Part shown: positions 1-10,722 of the stretch, piece by piece | How positions within the stretch are numbered: the stretch's first letter is position 1 | Layout of the letters: each line of letters opens with the position of its first letter | Notes under the pieces: model-generated | Database searches by the model: none | Told to the model about the DNA's origin: nothing | Seen by the model: only the letters and a program-made list of their open reading frames with translations | Position numbers and translations under genes: made by a program | DNA from: Dichotomocladium elegans | Lineage: Eukaryota > Mucoromycota > Mucoromycetes > Mucorales > Lichtheimiaceae | Assembly: GCA_025716815.1 (NCBI GenBank) | Contig: JAIXMN010000023.1 | Coordinates: forward strand, 186,001 to 250,000 | Length of the DNA: 64,000 nt | Direction: 5' to 3'

Positions 1-63
1 TTCCGAGCTCTTTCTTTTCTTCCAAACCCCTCTTCTCCTTAGCGGTCTAACAGAAAAATTCAA

Positions 64-1394
64 ATGGGACGCGACGACAATAGCCAACGTTCACGGTCGC
101 GTGAGGAGACAAGCTCCCGCCACCACAGACACCATCATCGCCGTCGATCGGAGCGTGACAGATCTGCATCGCCTCACCGCTCCTCCCGTCGTCGTGAGCG
201 CTCGGTTGATGGCTCGAATAGCGATTCGGATCGCGAGAGAACAAAGAGGAGCAGAAGCAGCCGCCAGCATGATAGGAGTACCAGCCGCCATCGATCTGGT
301 AGCGAGAGGTACTTCCTTTTCAAATTAACAAGGCGTTCATAAAAGAAACTGTTGCCAACTCGACTAGAAAACGCCGCCGATCAGTCTCGAGTGATTCGAG
401 TTCATCTTCAAGTGATGATGACAGACACAAACGCCACAAAAAATCTAAAAAGAGTAAAAAAAGCAAGGTATACATGTCGTTTTATGCATGTTAGAAAGGA
501 TCTGAATATTGATGCATTGGCTTTTGTTGCAGAAAAAGTCATCTTCGAAAAAGAAAAAGCGAAGCAAGCACTCTATTGGGCACGAGTGGGGCAAATATGG
601 CATCATACACGAATCAGAGTATGTAAAAGAACTCCAAAGGGAAGTAGTAAAACAACATCCTAAAAGAATACTCATGATATCGTCTACAATAGTATCTTCA
701 CCAAAGAATCGGCAAGTAAACCTAGTTCTCGAACGCATACCTTTGTACGGAAACATTGCTGACGATCGTGCGTGACCATTAGGAATTTGAAGCTTGGCTC
801 GTCGAAGTGAAGAAATTGGACTTAATGAATATCGGCACCAACAAGCGAAAAGAATTATTTATTGACTTCATGGACGGTAATGGGCCAATTCAATCTTGTG
901 GAAGGACGAGTTAACCGATATGTAGTGCGATTTAGACTACAACACGGCGACGATGCCTCATGAGAAGTATGTTTCTTTCATTTTGTTGTTGTTATTGCAA
1001 TGGTGAACCTTGTTAGGCTATGAGATGATTCTAAACATTTACTACATAGGTTTTATAACCTTTCTCGCTGGGAAATGAGACAACACGCTCTTCGAATGGG
1101 GGAAGCCCCACCTACTGACGATGGTTCGATTAACCTTCAAAGAGACGAGGAACAGCTCAGGTAGGATACTAAGCCTTCAGATCTCATTTTATTACTAAAC
1201 TCCTTCATAGGATGCAACACCGACAGGCAGCGCGTACTGCAGCCTCTCGTCAGCCAGCGCTCCAGCTATCACGCGAACAGCTTGAGGAGTTGACAAAAGT
1301 CAACCGTGAACGTGTGCAAGCTGACCGACTGCGCAAGATGGGATTGACACCCAGAGAAGGAATGGGTGTGCGCTACGAGTATGAGCCAATGTAG
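64..1394 (+). CDS. RS-domain nuclear protein with conserved WGKYG module (SCI1-like)
   Basis: Eight exons join in frame to 289 residues: 64-308, 368-467, 533-618, 693-711, 783-876, 936-966, 1050-1160, 1211-1394. The first third is an Arg/Ser- and Lys-rich tail (RSRSRE, HHRRRSERD, then Ser-Asp runs and KKSKKSKKSK), as in splicing-associated nuclear proteins. It is followed by a compact conserved module with WGKYGII, EFEAWLVEVK, DFMDDYNTATMP and FYNLSRWE. This layout resembles plant style cell-cycle inhibitor SCI1 and uncharacterised fungal homologues; a splicing-related role is inference. The ATG at 64 is the first in the frame and follows a CT-rich leader. The fourth exon is only 19 nt, and its donor is GCAAGT at 712, a GC-AG intron: the nearby GT would break the frame. 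The gene converges on nop4, with stops 195 nt apart. Confidence 0.8.
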
Positions 1395-1588
1395 AGCTGA
1401 TATAAACAAACCAGTTTTGTGGCATGCGTAGGATACATGTAGCGAGATTGATTTATTAGCAAGTAAATACACAAGAGGATCATTGCTTTTCCAGATACGT
1501 CTTTCTTTACATTGATCAAAACAGGAATGCAGAAGAGAATGTGTGTGTATGTGTATGTCTCTATGTTCGGTAAGAATGCAAATACGGT

Positions 1589-4166
1589 TTATTCCGAGCG
1601 ACCCCGGCCACGACTGTTTCCTCCTCGGCCGCGGCTGCTTCCTCCTCGACCGCGGCTGCTTGCTCCTCGGCCACGGCTGCTTCCTCCTCGACCACGGCTG
1701 CTGCTTCCTCCTCGGCTACTACCTCCTCGTGCTCCCCGGGCACCTCGGTTGGCGCCACCACCGCGACGCGGTTTCCCATTTTCCTGTTTGCCATCACCAG
1801 CGTGGGTTGTCTCGCCCTTTTGCTGTCTCTGGCTGTTGAACGGTTTCTTCTCCTCGTCTTCGCCATTGTGTGACCGGTTCTTACCAGAAAGTCGTTCCTG
1901 ACGTCGGTTCACAACATCCTTGTTCTCAATCGAAAACTCGACTATCAATCGTCTGCCGTTGAAAAGATCAGGGTTATTGTTGAGGTATCGTAGTGCAGCA
2001 AGGGCGTGAGCATGTGTTGTATATTCCAAGAAGCCATATCCCTTGCTTCGAAGTTTGGATGTGGATGAATCAATGCGATCTTTGCTTCGGACAATCTTGC
2101 CTTGCTTGATACGAGCCTTGTATTGCCAGCCTTCTTCCTTCTCTTCTTTTGTAAGGTCTGAGCGAAGATTCTTCTTGACTTGCTCCTTGAACTTCTCAAT
2201 GGCCGAGTAGCCAAGCTTCTTCAGGTCAGTATCATCGATAGAAGTGGGGAGGTTGCGGATTGATAGACGGGTCTTGGAAATGAAGAGAGAAGGATCACGG
2301 CTCATTAGTCTCTTACGCGTGGCAAAGGCCATCTGGCGCTTCTGTAATTCGGCGGGTGGCATGGTCTCTGCAGCAGGTGTTCCTGGGAAGACCACACCTT
2401 CGTGCATCAAATAGATGTTGCGCTTATCCTCTTTCTTGCGCAGGTTAGCCTTCTCCTCAGTCAGTTTGCTTGCTTCGTTACGCTCAACAGCTCGTGTGAT
2501 CTCCAATACTCGACCGTCCAGAGTGAACTTAAGACCAACGCCTGAACCAGCATCAGGAGTCAAAATACTGTCGAATACCATTCCCAATTTTTTCTTTTCG
2601 CGTTTTGTCATGAGCAAGTCTGCTCCATCTTCGCCTTCGTCCATATCGCGAATCGAGTTCTTCTTAAATGTATGGAACTCTTCGAGGCACTTGTCGGCAT
2701 CAGCCTTATTCTTCATGCAGACGAAACCCGTGCCGCGAGAAACACCCGTGTGTTTGTTTCTGGTGATACGAGCATATACCACTGGACCCCACCGAGTGAA
2801 CCTATGCAACATCCTCGTGGTTAACACCTAATCATGTGCAAAAAGAATTGCTACATACATTTTCTTGAGGCTCTCCTCATTGGAATCGAACAAAAGGTTG
2901 CGTACAAACAAAGTCTGGCCTTGAGACGCGGTGGGAAGTTTCTTTTGTTCGCGCATGGAAGGTTGCTTATCAGTATCCATATTATCATCTGAATCATCTT
3001 CGGCTTCTTCTTCGTCAGATTCTTCTTCGTCAGATTCTTCTTCGTCAGATTCTCCTTCGTCAGATTCTCCTTCGGATTCATCTTCCTCTGATCCATTTTC
3101 TTCAGCTTCCTCACTCATCTCAGCCTCATGTAAGGCTTCTTGCTCAGAGTCGATATCAGCATCGCTATGCTCTTCTGCCGATTCATCGTCTTCATCGCTT
3201 TCTTCAGAACTATCAGAGCCTTCTTCGTCAACTTCCATACTGTCTGCAGCGTTTTCTTCATCGCTATTATCATCAGTGTCGGATTCTTCCTCAGAAGCAC
3301 CGCTGGCTTCTTCTTCTTCTTCGTCGCTATCATCGACGTTTGATTTGCCTTCCGGCTTCTCGCTCTCAGCCATCGATTCGGCAGGAGTTTCATTCTTCTG
3401 CTCAATCGTCTTATATCGATCCTTTGAGAGCGACCAATCGACTGCAATGGGGCGTCCATGGTGCATAGATGCGTTCAGTGCGGCCATCGCCTGCGAGCAA
3501 AAAAAACATAACACTTTTGTTAAACGAACACCAGTCCGTAAACACCTCTTCCTTCACTGCACTCACCTTCTCAGCATCTTCAACCTCGCGAAACTGAACA
3601 AATCCGAAACCACGCAATGGGCCACCGGGAAATTTGCGGGGCAACGTAACCTCATCGACCTGACCATGTTTTCCAAAGATTCTCTCGAGATCCTTTTCGG
3701 CGTATTTCCAGGGCAAATTGCGGACGATCAGACGAGCGGCACGATTGGTATCGGTACGTTGTCTCTTTTTGGAACGGGAACTGCTTCCATCCTCGTTGTC
3801 AGCAATATTTTCACCCGGGAGATCCGAAGCCTTTTGACGGGTACGCTTGTCTGAGGATTTGCGCTTGGCTAATTCCATTTTGATCGTCTGTCCCTTGAAT
3901 TTGGCACCTTTGAGCTTTTCCAATGCCTGGTGTGCATCTTCAGCGACGGAAAAATGAACATAGCCTATGCCCTTGTTCCGGAATTTGGGATCGCTCTCCT
4001 CGATCTTGCCATCGGTACGATCAGCGACGACAAAGCAATTACGAATGGGACCGATCTCGCTAAAGAACTCCTCAAGTTCACGACTGTTGGCGTCGCGCGG
4101 GAGCTTGCCAACAAACAATGTCGAGACAGCAGTCGATGTCTTTTTGGTTGATTCTTCGTCGCTCAT
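1589..4166 (-). CDS. nop4: Nucleolar RNA-binding protein Nop4/RBM28, four RRMs
   Basis: Three exons (4166-3567, 3490-2859, 2801-1589) give 814 residues. Introns are 76 and 57 nt, with GTGAGT and GTATGT donors. Four RNA-recognition motifs are visible: RRM1 at about 16-105 (TLFVGKLP, GIGYVHF), RRM2 straddling the first intron (RLIVRNLPWKY, LRGFGFVQF), RRM3 straddling the second (TLFVRNLLFD, GTGFVCM), and a long RRM4 (RLSIRNLPTS, KGYGFLEY) with a basic insert. A very acidic Glu/Asp/Ser block lies between RRM2 and RRM3, and the C terminus is an RGG/SRGRGG tail. This is the architecture of yeast Nop4p and metazoan RBM28, which act in the nucleolus in 27S pre-rRNA processing and 60S assembly. I chose the ATG at 4166 (MSDEES) because no in-frame ATG lies upstream. 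The next gene is divergent, 827 nt away. Confidence 0.92.
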
Positions 4167-4993
4167 ATATGTTCTATGTATCTGTAGCGCGTTTCGCAAA
4201 GGTTACCGAGTTTTGCTAAAGTGTGATCTGTTTTAAGCAAAAAATTTTACTTCATTTTCCGCGCTTTATCTCGCAAAGGATTGAAGCTTTCATTGGCCTG
4301 TGCGACAGCGACAGTGAAGGCACTCTAAGGCATGGTCAGATAATGAAAACAATAAGTTATGGAAACGGCGATACAAAACGCCGAGGAGTTGATTCTCTGG
4401 CATAGCATAAATCATCAGGGTGTCAGGAAGTTGAAATATAGCAATAAATAGAACTACATCGGATGAAGCGAGCGAATTAATGCAATGTATGTATGCATAA
4501 GACTGGCGTTGCTCATATTACGCCCTGTAAATGGAGGGTGTATACGTACATACCCACCCACGAGGAAAGCAGTATCTCCCTCCTATTTTACACTGAAGAT
4601 GAAATTGTGAATACATACTATTCTTGTACATCGAGAGATTGTCAAAAATAAAGCCTTTGATCTCCTTCGCACGCCATTGCGCTTTTTTAAATAACTTAAC
4701 GCTATCCTCCTTACGCTTATTCTCTTCCTCATTTTCCCATCCCCCCTTAATCAACACCCAGTAGCTGTTATGAAACGGTTGTAAACTGTCAAGGAAAAAC
4801 TGCACAAGGAGTCTCCTTTTGAAAAAGCTGCTGTGCATAGTTCTCGCAGCAGATTTTGAATAACTCGTTCTTTCTTTCTCTCTATCCCCCCGCCCCTTCT
4901 TTTCTCTCCTGTCACTCGTTCTCTGTTAGGTTGCAGGTATACTCAAACTACCTACTTTTTGTCACTTTCTCACTCGCATATACTTGCAAGACA
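4167..4993. other. Divergent intergenic region between nop4 and the membrane-protein gene
   Basis: No coding segment recognised. Open frames here are short and lack family motifs. A strongly CT-rich tract at about 4860-4920 precedes the + strand gene and probably marks its 5' leader. Confidence 0.5.
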
Positions 4994-6790
4994 ATGGGAT
5001 TCCCGGTGTGGATCATCGCCGTTGTCATGGCTATTGTTGTAGTCTTATTTTCCCTCATATGCTACTTAATAATTTCTAGAAGGCGCCGGAATGCTTCGCC
5101 TGCCGTAGATGCGGTGGATACCATCGAAAAAGCCATCGGTACAACCGTCGTTACCGCCCATCTCCATCAGCAAGAAAAAACACCGCTACCATTATCAGCA
5201 TCCCTTGAAGTCCCCAAAGACGTTGCACATATCAATCGCCAGTCTTTGTCATCCCCCGAGACCGAGTATTCGAACAGTACTACTGATGACACTGTATCAC
5301 TCCCGCCAAGTCGAAAGTCCTCAGGCAAACAGCAACGAAACAGTAACAGGATCAACCTGCCGCTTCCACCACCATCAACTTCTTTGTTTTCTGACAAGAT
5401 GGAATTGAGCTCCGACGAGGCAATGGAGTTGTTTGACAAGTATGTCAACGTCGAGCTTGACAAATCAGCAACTGTATCGGGAGGTTTCACCGCCAATATC
5501 CAGCAAAAAGCGGCAACCCTTCGAAGCACGATGCGCCAGTCGCTCCGCCGTCAAAAATCAACGAACAAGCCAGCCATTCCGCTTCAGGACCTCTTCGACT
5601 CGAGCGTTTCAGGAAGCGAAACAAATTCAACCACTGAGAGCACACCATCACTCGTCGAGAAGCATTCTATGCCATCCATTCGCACTATCAATACCGACCG
5701 ACCAGTTACGCCAGGATTAACGACACCATCCATGCCAAACACCCCTGTTTTACGACCATTCCCTCAAACTCCTATCCCCGTTAGCCATGAAGACGATATG
5801 CCGGAGGAAGCGGTCGAGGGAGCAGAGCCTCCGTCAACATCACCACCATTAACTGCGGATGGAGCAGCCATGAATGCTGCCAGACGTGTGATTCGCACTG
5901 CGTCCCGGAAGAGCAAGACCCGGTCGATGCTAGTTAGCGAAGACGATGTGCTGACAATGTTCAATCTCGAAACATCGACTGCTGCAGCAGCGGTGACGGG
6001 CAAAAACAGCACAGTCAGACGGCTCGTACGGGACAGCATCGTCAATGAAAAGAGCGCAACTGTGCGCACCCGTGGACCCAGCCGGGCAACTGGCACCAGC
6101 GTCCGCCATCTCGCCGAGCGGTGGAACAACAATACCATGCCTTCTGCTGCTGCCACCGTAGCCGGTCGTGTCCAGCAGCATGCAGCCCGTGTGTCTGCTC
6201 AAGACTTGTTCGAGTCACGCAAAACGACCGAGCAGCAGCATGATGAAGATACCTCGCGCGGCAATGTTGACAACGTCCGCAAGATGCTTCAGGCAACATG
6301 GCAGGCCAATCTACGCGAGAGTGGGTCAATGGTAAGCATCGTGTCGACCACAGAAGCAGCTATCGCAGCCGGTAGCAACCATCACAGCAGTGATACTGTA
6401 CGGCACAATCCCATCCTTCGCAATAGCACGCAGTCTACTTTACAAGATGTTGCCTCGACGACGTCGTGCGGAACGACCCCTGTAACTTCTGTGGCGTCGC
6501 TAGCTACTCAGGAAAAGATCGAGATTGACGGAACCAATTTTGCAAACCTTGGCTCTCAAAACCAGACCTGGAATGTTGGCCGCCGGTCCACAGCGAACAA
6601 AAACGTATGCACCCTTTTCCAAAAAGACCAAGACGCAAACGAATTATTTAGTACAGTCGGACGGCACAAGTCAAACCGTCAACGAAAGGTTTCCCCTTGG
6701 GCTGACCAAAAGCCATCCATAAGTAGTGGAAACGACGCCAAAGCGATTGTCCATCGAGAGTGCGACAATTATCAGTTACACATCAACTAA
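4994..6790 (+). CDS. Single-pass membrane protein with long Ser/Thr-rich tail and repeated LF motifs
   Basis: One uninterrupted exon of 598 residues. I start at the ATG at 4994 (MGFPVW): the frame is open further upstream, but only from a TTG in a CT-rich leader. Residues 5-27 form one strong hydrophobic helix, followed at once by SRRRRN. By the positive-inside rule the N terminus faces out and the roughly 570-residue tail faces the cytosol. The tail is low-complexity (Ser, Thr, Asn, Pro) with basic-Ser stretches such as RQSLRRQKS and RTASRKSKTRS. It also carries a recurrent short motif: MELFDK (about 144), QDLFDS (about 198), LTMFNL (about 321), QDLFES (about 403), CTLFQK and NELFST (near 540-553). 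No known domain was recognised. The size and repeats suggest a membrane-anchored scaffold; that is inference. Confidence 0.75.
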   Translation: MGFPVWIIAVVMAIVVVLFSLICYLIISRRRRNASPAVDAVDTIEKAIGTTVVTAHLHQQEKTPLPLSASLEVPKDVAHINRQSLSSPETEYSNSTTDDTVSLPPSRKSSGKQQRNSNRINLPLPPPSTSLFSDKMELSSDEAMELFDKYVNVELDKSATVSGGFTANIQQKAATLRSTMRQSLRRQKSTNKPAIPLQDLFDSSVSGSETNSTTESTPSLVEKHSMPSIRTINTDRPVTPGLTTPSMPNTPVLRPFPQTPIPVSHEDDMPEEAVEGAEPPSTSPPLTADGAAMNAARRVIRTASRKSKTRSMLVSEDDVLTMFNLETSTAAAAVTGKNSTVRRLVRDSIVNEKSATVRTRGPSRATGTSVRHLAERWNNNTMPSAAATVAGRVQQHAARVSAQDLFESRKTTEQQHDEDTSRGNVDNVRKMLQATWQANLRESGSMVSIVSTTEAAIAAGSNHHSSDTVRHNPILRNSTQSTLQDVASTTSCGTTPVTSVASLATQEKIEIDGTNFANLGSQNQTWNVGRRSTANKNVCTLFQKDQDANELFSTVGRHKSNRQRKVSPWADQKPSISSGNDAKAIVHRECDNYQLHIN

Positions 6791-7068
6791 ATCAAGCATG
6801 ATGGATTCATGCCTATATTAATTACCCTGTCCTTCTTTCTCTCTCTTTCACCATAATTTCTCCTCATCCTTCTCATAGTGGATTTACGAGGAATCCCGTT
6901 CAAATAAACTCTGCGTAGCTGCTGTAGCAGCTTTCGGTCGCAGCGGATTGAGAGCCCGCCTGACATTGTGCCCTAAATGCGGGAAATCTTTCAAAAAAAA
7001 GTTTTTGTTGGCCGAACTCACAAAAGGGAAAGCAACCTCTCTCCGCACTTCCTTGGACAAATCAACCA

Positions 7069-9748
7069 ATGGAAATTCATCGCTGTCGATTCGTTGAGCA
7101 TCAACCAGCAGCTATTAATGCGTTGGATTTCACACCTCCCACTGTGCAGCGACCGCGACTTGCAGTCGGACGTGCCAATGGTGACATTGAGATCTGGGAT
7201 CCCTCGTACAACTTTCGGCTTGAAAAGACAATTCCCGGTGGCGAAGGTCAGTCCGTCGAGAGCATCGCGTGGGCGCATCAGTCTATTGTGACAGATCAAA
7301 TCGATGGTGGTATACCTGAAGAGATCGAGGCTGAACTGAAATATCTTCACGATAAGCCGCCCCGTTTGTTTTCTTCTGGATTAAATCCCTACATCATCGA
7401 GTGGGACACGACTACACTCACTGTTAAGGTAAGGGGGATGGCAAGAGGACTAAGCGATTTCATGGCCAAGGCTAGAGGGTAGAGCCTAATCGAGGATCGA
7501 GAAGAAAGGCGAAAAAAGAACTGGTCTAACATCGAAATATTAGCGATCGGTTGATTCCAACGGCGGTGCTGTCTGGTGTCTAGCTACTAATAGCTCGGGT
7601 ACCCGCCTGGCTGCTGGCTGCGAAGATGGATGTATTCGATTGTTCGACATTGAGGACGGGCGGTTAGAATATATGCGCAGCTTTACGCCCCAAAAGGGTA
7701 AAGACACAAATAGATGATAAATTAGAGGTGGCATGCACTTACACGTTGCTTTTAGGTCGCGTTCTGTCGGTTGCGTGGGGCCCTTACGATGATATGATTG
7801 TTTCTGGCGGAACAGACAGCGCACTTCGCACTTGGGATGTCAGAACCGGTCAGACTTTGCAGCGCATGGTAGTTGACCGTGTCCAAAAGGAGAATACGCT
7901 TGTGTGGTCGGTCGCTGTTCTCAAGTGAGTATTGGATATATCAAAAGAGGAGAGAAGGATATAATGAGTCTGTTTATTAATTATTGTACTTTCTAAAGGG
8001 ATGGTACGTTGGTCTCTGGAGACTCTCTCGGTCACGTTATGTTTTGGAACAGCAAGATGGGTACCATGAAACAGACGATCCGCTCCCATGCAGCCGACAT
8101 CTTAGCTCTTGCTGTATCCAAGGATGGTCAGCAGGTGTTCTCGGCAGGTGTCGATTGCAAACTGACCGCCTATCGCAAGACGATGGAGAATGACAAAAAG
8201 TCGGGGAGGAGCATGTGGTCAACTGTAGAGAGCCGCCAGTACCATTCTCACGATATCCGTGCGCTGGCACTGTACGAAAATGACACGAGTAGCATCGTTG
8301 TATCTGGCGGCGTCGATGTGCAACTCGTGGCGTGTCCAGCCAAGCAATTTCCAAAGCTTGGTCAATTGCGTCTTCCTCCCTTTCCTCAAAAATACCTCGT
8401 TTCCTTGTCAAAATCGCATAAGCTTGTCATGGGAACTTATTTTAACTCATTAGCATTATGGAAACTTGGCGCAGGTAAAGTTAAAAGAAAAAGCACCAGG
8501 ACGATGCTCACCAGAGAATCTTTTTATGTATATTAGCGGAACATATGGACATTGGAGATTCCAAAGTGGGAATTCCAAACATGCTTCAGCCTCATCGCCA
8601 GGTTCTACAACTTCAGCTTAAGGCCGAATGCAACATTACATCCAGTGCGCTTTCGGAGAATGCAGAATGGATTATTGTATCCGATATTGAGAATATCCGC
8701 TTGTTCCATCTGACGGAAGTGGTAAGTGGCCTTGCTACATCTACTTGGTAAAATACAGAGGTTAAAGTGAACAAAAATTATCCAGTCTGGTTCTTCTGGT
8801 CAAATCAGGCCAAAAAAGGTGCGCAGCTTCGATGCAGCGTTAGGCCAGTATCTTTCGACCCACAATTTCGCATCGGGTGCGCACCACGTTCTCTTTACTC
8901 CTGGTTCCGACAAGATCATCATTGTTACGGTTGAATCTCGGATCCTTATTATTGATCTTCGGCATTGGGAGGAAAATACCTTTGAAGTGCTGGGCGAATT
9001 CAGCCATCACCGCGGTTTTGACAGCGATGGTAAAGCAATTGAAAACCGCGAAGCGGCTACTGTTATTACGGTAGCTGTCAGTGCCGATGGACAGTGGTTA
9101 GCGACGGGAGATGACAAAAATCGCATTCATGTATTTAACCTAGACAGTCTCAAGGTAAGAGAGAGTGTAAAATGGGAAACCCAGCTTTACTGCATCGAAA
9201 TCAGTCCGACTGACGCAGCTGTCATATAGCATCACATTGAACTTCCGCATTCATCCAATTACCATACTGTACTATCTTTTAACGACTTCCGACCCAATGA
9301 ATTGTTCGTCGCTCAGGCATCAAACGAATTCTACATTTACAACGTGGAAAACAAACGGTTGACGAACTGGTCCAAATCAAACAAAGACTTTACGGGAACA
9401 CCCCTCAACACCAGGCGTGAATACATCCGAGGCGTCACCTACAATCCGGCCAACAAAAATGAGATGATTGTGTATGCAAGCTCATACATATATCTCATTG
9501 ATATGAATCATACGGCAACCACTCCTGCGCCTATTAAGAGCCACAAGCGGAAACACAATAATCGTACCGGCAACAAGCAGCGAGTTGTGAACGAGTCACA
9601 GATACCCATGAAGGTGTCGGACCGGTATCAGCAAATCCTCTATTGCGAATTCATTGATAATGACTCTTTGGTGATGATTGAGCGTCCCAGGTTCAGCGTT
9701 CTGGAGAAGTTACCGCCATCTTTCTACAAATCCCGATTTGGTGCATAA
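7069..9748 (+). CDS. utp4: U3 snoRNP / t-UTP WD40 protein Utp4 (Cirhin)
   Basis: Seven exons give 743 residues: 7069-7428, 7544-7697, 7756-7924, 7999-8474, 8537-8721, 8786-9154, 9230-9748. The N terminus (MEIHRCRFVEHQPAAINAL) and the WD-type repeats that follow (NGDIEIWDP, EDGCIRLFDIE, DSALRTWDVRTG, SLGHVMFWNS, DDKNRIHVFNLDSL) match Utp4/CIRH1A. This is a tandem beta-propeller subunit of the t-UTP part of the small-subunit processome, needed for 18S rRNA maturation and rDNA transcription. The last intron (9155-9229) is inferred: reading through it gives a stop at 9229, while splicing restores a frame beginning HHIELPHSSNYH, which fits the family. With Nop4 this is the second ribosome-biogenesis gene within 10 kb, although the two are not adjacent. 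Confidence 0.9.
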
Positions 9749-10722
9749 TAGCATACATATACACATATACACGCATTTTGTTTCTACGCGGAACCGTCTT
9801 TCTTTGTTATTCATTTGCAAACATAATAAAAAACATATTGCTATCTGCAAGCAATGGGCACTGATAATGCTGTATCTGAGGCGTTTCTCATGCATCCTTA
9901 ATCTATATGCCATTTCACGTAACCTTCAGTTATCGAAAACCTCATTTCAGCAAAGCTCAAATACCGAAAAAAATGCATTCCTGTGAAAAGGGACATGGTT
10001 CAATTTTGCCCTGAGAAACCATCGAAGTCGATGTTTTTTTATTTTTGAAAAATAGACATCGTTTGGTAATATTGTTTTGGCATCGATGTTTTTAGACTGG
10101 TAAGATATGCAAATTGCCACGTTTCATAGCCATACCGCCATGCCTCTCAAGTCGGTGTATTATAGATGCTGTAGTTTTCCCTGCTGATTTACCTCTGTCC
10201 TTGTGCAACATGCAAACATAAATCAAAATATTCAGGATGAGAGCTACCATGATAAAAGAGAGCTTAGAAGATTTATATAACTAAGTATTAAATGGCATAG
10301 ATATTTCGCGAAATCGTCTAAACCCTCCTTTGCTGTGACTTATGCACAGCCGTAATTGGTAAAGCCACTTATATTTTTTTGCCACCGTGTCCCCTCTCTT
10401 TCATACACTCTCATTTCTCTCACATATCAGCGCACTTTTAATGACCAGATCATTAAAATCACAAGTTTCAATCACACAATCATAAGAAGAGACAATCATT
10501 ATAGCAACCATCGCTATGGTCCAGTGTTTGACGATAGGGAGTAACGGAAGGACAGAACAAAAAAAAAAAGAAGGAAAGAAATGGCTTTTTTTCCTTCAAA
10601 TAAGAGGTTGACATCACGCACACGTTCATATTTTGAAACTCAGTAAAAGCTCGTTCGTCCGCCCCTTTGTTCCCCGTTTGCTCCTAGTTCTTGCATCCAT
10701 TAATTCTAGCGACCACTTGACA
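9749..10722. other. Intergenic, AT-rich; no gene recognised
   Basis: Holds the utp4 3' flank and the 5' region of the LUFS/WD40 gene. Open frames are short and without motifs. An A-run at about 10559-10569 and a CT-rich stretch at about 10380-10420 are the only compositional features. Confidence 0.5.

Noticed and set aside
2931..3854. 307-codon + strand open frame rich in serine
   Set aside because: Antisense shadow of the acidic Glu/Asp/Ser block and RRM2 of nop4.
9155..9229. Utp4 ending at 9229
   Set aside because: This in-frame stop lies inside an intron with a GTAAGA donor and a TATAG acceptor; splicing restores a further 173 family-like residues.
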